This document shows, one piece after another, positions 61,101-64,000 of a stretch of 64,000 nucleotides of DNA. This DNA is from Saposhnikovia divaricata. Its lineage: Eukaryota > Streptophyta > Magnoliopsida > Apiales > Apiaceae. Below the pieces are notes generated by a model. The model saw nothing but the letters and a program-made list of their open reading frames with translations, did not search any database and had not been told where the DNA came from. Position 1 is the first letter of the stretch, and each line of letters opens with the position of its first letter. The stretch lies in assembly GCA_036435485.1 (NCBI GenBank), contig CM071596.1:18936001-19000000 (forward strand), given 5' to 3'. Both the position numbers and the translations under genes were made by a program.

Positions 61101-63603
61101 TGAACTCATCTCTACTCGCACAGTCACCGGTTGGCGAATCTGCATGGACTACCGGAAGTTGAATAAAGCCACAAGGAAGGATCATTTTCCCCTTCCTTTC
61201 ATTGATCAGATGCTAGATAGACTAGCCGGCCATGATTATTACTGCCTCCTGGATGGGTATTTTGGATATAACCAAATTTGCATTGCTCCTGAGGATCAGG
61301 AGAAAACAACATTTACATGCCCGTTCGGCACTTTCGCCTTTCGGCGGGTTTCTTTTGGCTTGTGTGGAGCACCTGGTACTTTTCAAAGGTGCATGATGGC
61401 CATCTTCTCAGACATGATTGGCAAGACCGTAGAAGTCTTCATGGATGACTTCTCTGTATTCGGTCTATCTTTTGATGAATGCTTGCAAAATCTTGGCTCG
61501 GTGTTGAAAAGATGCTTGGAAACTAACCTAGTGCTCAACTGGGAGAAGTGCCACTTTATGGTACAAGAAGGAACTATTCTCGGGCACAAGGTGTCAAGGA
61601 AAGGTCTAGAAGTGGACAGAGCAAAGATAGAAGCTATTGAAAAGCTGCCGCCACCTAATTCAGTGCGAGGGATTCGCAGTTTCCTTGGGCACGCAGGTTT
61701 CTATAGGCGTTTCATCAAGGACTTTGCAAAAATTTCCAAACCCTTGTGTCAACTGCTGGAAAAAGATATTCATTTCAAATTTAACGAAGAATGTCTCACG
61801 GCTTTCGAGACTCTGAAGAAGAAATTGATTTCAGCACCCGTGATCATTACTCCAGATTGGAGTGAGCCTTTCGCTATGATGTGTGATGCTAGCGATTACC
61901 CAGTTGGGGCCGTTCTTGGCCAAAAGAAAAATAAAATGTTTCATGTCATCTACTATGCAAGCAAAACCCTCAGCGATGCTCAATTAAACTACACTACCAC
62001 TGAGAAGGAGTTGTTAGCCATAGTTTATGGTTTTGAAAAATTCCGTTCATACTTGCTTGGCACGAAGGTGACTGTGTACACTGATCATGCGGCTATCAGA
62101 TATCTGCTCTCTAAAAAGGACTCCAAACCTAGGTTGATTCGATGGATTCTTCTGCTGCAAGAATTCGATGTGGAGATCAAGGATAGAAAAGGGACAGAAA
62201 ACCAAGTAGCCGACCATCTCTCACGATTGGAAGACCTTGGGAAGACATTCCAAGACAAAACCGTCATTAATGAATCCTTTCTTGATGAACAGTTGTTTGG
62301 GATACAAGAAGAAGAGCCTTGGTTCGCAGACATTGTGAACTTTCTGGTGAGTCGAGTGATTCCTCCCGAGCTCTCTTTTGCGCAAAGAAAGAAATTCTTG
62401 CATGAAGTCAAATGGTATCGTTGGGACGGACCATATCTGTTTAAACAAGGAGCAGATCAGGTGATTAGGAGATGTGTGCCATACTGTGAAACAGAGGCTA
62501 TTCTAAGGGATTATCATGCCACGACATATGGTGGCCATTATGGAAGTGAAAAGACCGCAGCTCGAATTCTTCAAGCGGGATTTTATTGGCCATCCCTTTT
62601 TAAGGATGCCCATCAGTTTGTGCTGAAGTGTGATCGTTGTCAGCGTGTTGGTAACATATCTAGGAGGGATGAGATGCCCCTCAATATAATGCTAGAAGTG
62701 GAAATCTTCGATGTTTGGGGCATCGATTTCATGGGACCATTCATTTCCTCATGTAGCAACCAATACATCTTGTTGGCCGTTGATTATGTTTCCAAATGGG
62801 TTGAAGTCAAGGCACTTCCGACCAATAATGCCAATGTCGTGCTCAACTTCCTTCACAAGAACATCTTCACAAGATTCGGCACTCCTCGAGTAATCATAAG
62901 CGATGAAGGTACTCACTTTTGCAATCGCAAGTTTACTAATCTCATGGCAAAGTACAACATCAATCACCGGGTAGCTACGGCATACCACCCGCAAACCAAT
63001 GGCCAAGCCGAGGTATCTAATCGCGAGATTAAACGCATTCTGGAAAAAGTGGTTAGTCATTCGAGAAAGGACTGGTCTTTGAAACTCGATGAAGCCGCAT
63101 GGGCTTATCGTACATAATATATAACACCCTTGGGCATGTCGCCATATCAGCTTGTCTATGGGAAAGCTTGCCATTTACCGGCAGAATTGGAACACAAAGC
63201 TCATTGGGCTTTGAAGAAACTAAATTTCGATCTTAAGGCCGCAGGTGAGAAAAGGATGGTGCAACTCAACGAGATGGACGAGTTTCGATTGCAGGCATAT
63301 GAGAACAATAAGCTCTATAAGGAGAAAGTGAAACGATGGCATGATCGTCGTCTTATTCAAAAGGTATTCGTTCCTGGCCAGTCGGTCTTATTATATAACT
63401 CTCGTCTTCGATTGTTTCCAGGGAAGCTCAAATCGAGATGGTCAGGGCCATTTGTTGTCAAAACTGTGTTTCCACACGGAGCGATGGAAATCTTTGAAAA
63501 ATCACCCGATCAATCGTTCAAAGTGAATTGGCAGATATTGAAACCCTATTTTGGTGGCACGGTGAACCGTGAGGCTGATACCACCAAGTTGGCCACCACA
63601 TGA
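58179..63603 (+). pseudogene. Athila-type gag-pol with one frameshift and two stops
   Basis: The ATG at 58179 is preferred over upstream non-ATG codons. Gag (58179-~59330) has the retrotrans_gag core (LHIRNFIEICDTF, WADLAQKFLSKFFP) and a Cys/His knuckle CELCAGAHESNQC. A one-base excess in the C5 run 59331-59335 shifts to the pol frame. Protease has CDLGAS (~60097), then TAA at 60364. [27 protein letters not shown] (~61438). RNase [21 protein letters not shown]. Integrase: an HHCC finger ending [25 protein letters not shown] (usually DGG) and [13 protein letters not shown] at 63115 interrupts integrase; the tail runs to 63603. No chromodomain is seen, as expected for Athila. Confidence 0.92.
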
Positions 63604-64000
63604 TTCTCAGTATAATCGTCAAGCTAGCGACAATAAACAAGCGCTTCATGGGAGGCAACCCATAGGTTTGGTGTTTTTATGTGTGGTTTGATTTTGTGTG
63701 ATTTTGTTTAATATGTCGAGAGTGCAGGCCATTGGCGAGTTGCAGGATTAGCCTCAGGTTGGAGCTCATTTCCACCACTTGATTCACCACACGAGGAGGG
63801 TGACGATGCCGACAGTTAGGGGAGTTCTCTTTTATCCTTTATCTATACCTTCAATGAGGACATTGAACATTTTAAGTTTGGGGGTGATTTAGGATAATTG
63901 ATTAATTGAGTCATAGTATGCATACAGTTTCATGTAGTTCATAATATACCATGCTAGTATAATTTCATATAATTCATATGTATATATTAAAAAATAAAAA
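63604..64000 (+). other. Start of the Athila 3' non-coding region
   Basis: Contains GCGCTTCATGGGAGGCAACC just after pol and a TTAAGTTTGGGGGTGA purine tract near 63872-63887. No ORF is seen before the window ends; an Athila envelope-like ORF, if present, would lie beyond. Confidence 0.7.

Larger units (their letters stand above)
55677..64000 (+). mobile_element. Athila-type Ty3/gypsy retrotransposon, 5' LTR to past pol
   Basis: LTR 55677-58042, primer site, gag, protease, RT, RNase H, integrase and the start of the 3' region; it continues beyond the window, so its other LTR and target duplication cannot be seen. It abuts the reverse-oriented Athila fragment at 55676 and probably inserted into it. 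The post-pol signature GCGCTTCATGGGAGGCAACC (63640-63659) is characteristic of Athila/Tat elements. Confidence 0.9.

Overview
The window is nuclear DNA of a plant, most likely a eudicot. It is AT-rich, has GT-AG introns, and carries plant-type Ty1/copia, Ty3/gypsy (Athila-type), LINE and MITE families. I cannot name the species. There is nothing bacterial in it: no operons, CRISPR arrays or phage genes. Two intact host genes lie in the left 24 kb; the remaining 40 kb is nested transposable elements.

Layout. 1-3660: AT-rich intergenic DNA with MITEs and a small minisatellite. 3827-20054 (+): a 15-exon M14 zinc carboxypeptidase gene, orthologous in type to Arabidopsis SOL1 (carboxypeptidase D-like), 500 aa. 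All exons join in frame, and all zinc and catalytic residues are present. Its long introns 13 and 14 hold several MITEs, a foldback element and a broken ~160-bp tandem array. 20886-23742 (-): a 5-exon alliinase/tryptophan-aminotransferase-related gene (TAR3/TAR4 type), 463 aa, convergent with the first gene and separated from it by ~830 bp. 23743-26127: AT-rich DNA with no gene.

26128-45067 is a stack of nested insertions. An old AT-rich repeat was hit by a copia-type solo LTR (27207-28459) and by a 5'-truncated LINE (28595-29750 plus 44730-~44950). The LINE was split by a 15-kb SIRE-like copia element (29751-44729, target duplication CCCCC). That element contains a gag-pol with several stops, an antisense ORF and an extra 3' ORF, and the 3' ORF is itself split by a 2.96-kb element (37250-40205, target duplication AAGAG). 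The copia element ends in a double 3' LTR.

45602-48979 is a deleted copia element on the minus strand whose two 437-bp LTRs look identical, so it is very young. 49042-49626 is a MITE with another MITE inside. 50371-~53215 is the 3' end of a second SIRE-like copia element (minus); its LTR carries a dense cluster of heat-shock-element-like TTCnnGAA palindromes. ~53215-55676 is the 3' end of an Athila-type gypsy element (minus). 55677-64000 is a nearly full Athila-type gypsy element (+), with LTR, primer-binding site, gag, protease, RT, RNase H and integrase; it runs off the window.

I found no clearly new multi-gene system. The most notable items are the heat-shock-like promoter cluster, the tandem-LTR structure with an almost wholly deleted second body, the antisense ORF inside the copia element, and a 59-bp near-perfect hairpin in a carboxypeptidase intron. 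All exon boundaries, LTR limits and similarities were read by eye and not computed.
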